Position numbers and translations under genes: made by a program. Under the pieces are notes generated by a model that saw nothing but the letters and a program-made list of their open reading frames with translations, made no database searches and was not told the origin of the DNA. 5,321 nt of DNA from Actinomycetales bacterium (GTDB lineage: Bacteria; Actinomycetota; Actinomycetes; Actinomycetales; BWSM-131): assembly GCA_030149025.1 (NCBI GenBank), contig JASBSH010000161.1, forward strand, positions 1 to 5,321, read 5' to 3'. Shown piece after piece: positions 5,266-5,321 of this stretch. The number at the start of each line of letters is the position of its first letter. Position 1 is the stretch's first letter.

Positions 5266-5321
5266 ACGAAGCCCGATCGTGCTGAGCTGCCTGATCACGA
5301 GTGGGGTCGGCGTGCGGAACT

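Noticed and set aside
1..5321. CRISPR array, insertion sequence, prophage, tRNA or rRNA
   Set aside because: No spaced direct repeats, transposase motif, target-site duplication or RNA-gene structure is visible; the genes are housekeeping and intact.

Overview
This window looks like a piece of the core chromosome of a high-GC actinobacterium. The proteins resemble mycobacterial and other mycolic/pseudonocardial actinobacterial homologues. The lipoamide dehydrogenase and the T-protein in particular read very much like the M. tuberculosis Lpd (LpdC) and GcvT sequences as I remember them, so a Pseudonocardiaceae-type organism is my best guess (inference; no search was run). Long antisense open frames, as expected at this base composition, are shadows.

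Layout, left to right. Bases 1-36 may hold the first 12 codons of a leftward gene, possibly a DNA-binding regulator, running off the edge. Its start lies inside one of two near-palindromic 16-mers that together form an inverted repeat (23-93). Leftward pepA (leucyl aminopeptidase, 109-1641) follows. A 120-bp divergent spacer carries a perfect 14-bp tandem repeat (1676-1705). Rightward gcvT (glycine cleavage T-protein, 1762-2877) and lpdA (dihydrolipoyl dehydrogenase, E3/L-protein, 2959-4359) come next, separated by 81 bp. Each of these two has a TAGGYT hexamer exactly 7 nt before its start codon, the arrangement expected of leaderless mRNAs. A 23-bp perfect hairpin (4378-4429) then separates lpdA from convergent, leftward cobS (cobalamin synthase, 4477-5265), whose upstream neighbour has been cut off by the right edge.

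Functionally, gcvT and lpdA supply two of the four activities of the glycine cleavage system. LpdA is also the shared E3 of pyruvate, 2-oxoglutarate and branched-chain 2-oxoacid dehydrogenases. CobS performs the last assembly step of adenosylcobalamin. PepA is a cytosolic metallo-exopeptidase. From memory, the order and orientation cobS / (lpdA) gcvT / pepA match the M. tuberculosis cobS-ilvE-gcvT-pepB neighbourhood, with lpdA where ilvE sits. All four main genes look intact with their key residues present.

I see no mobile element, CRISPR array, tRNA or rRNA, and no evidence of a new multi-gene system. The unexplained signals are all small and intergenic: the twin near-palindromes at the left edge, the 14-bp tandem repeat between pepA and gcvT, the paired leaderless-type promoters, and the long hairpin after lpdA.
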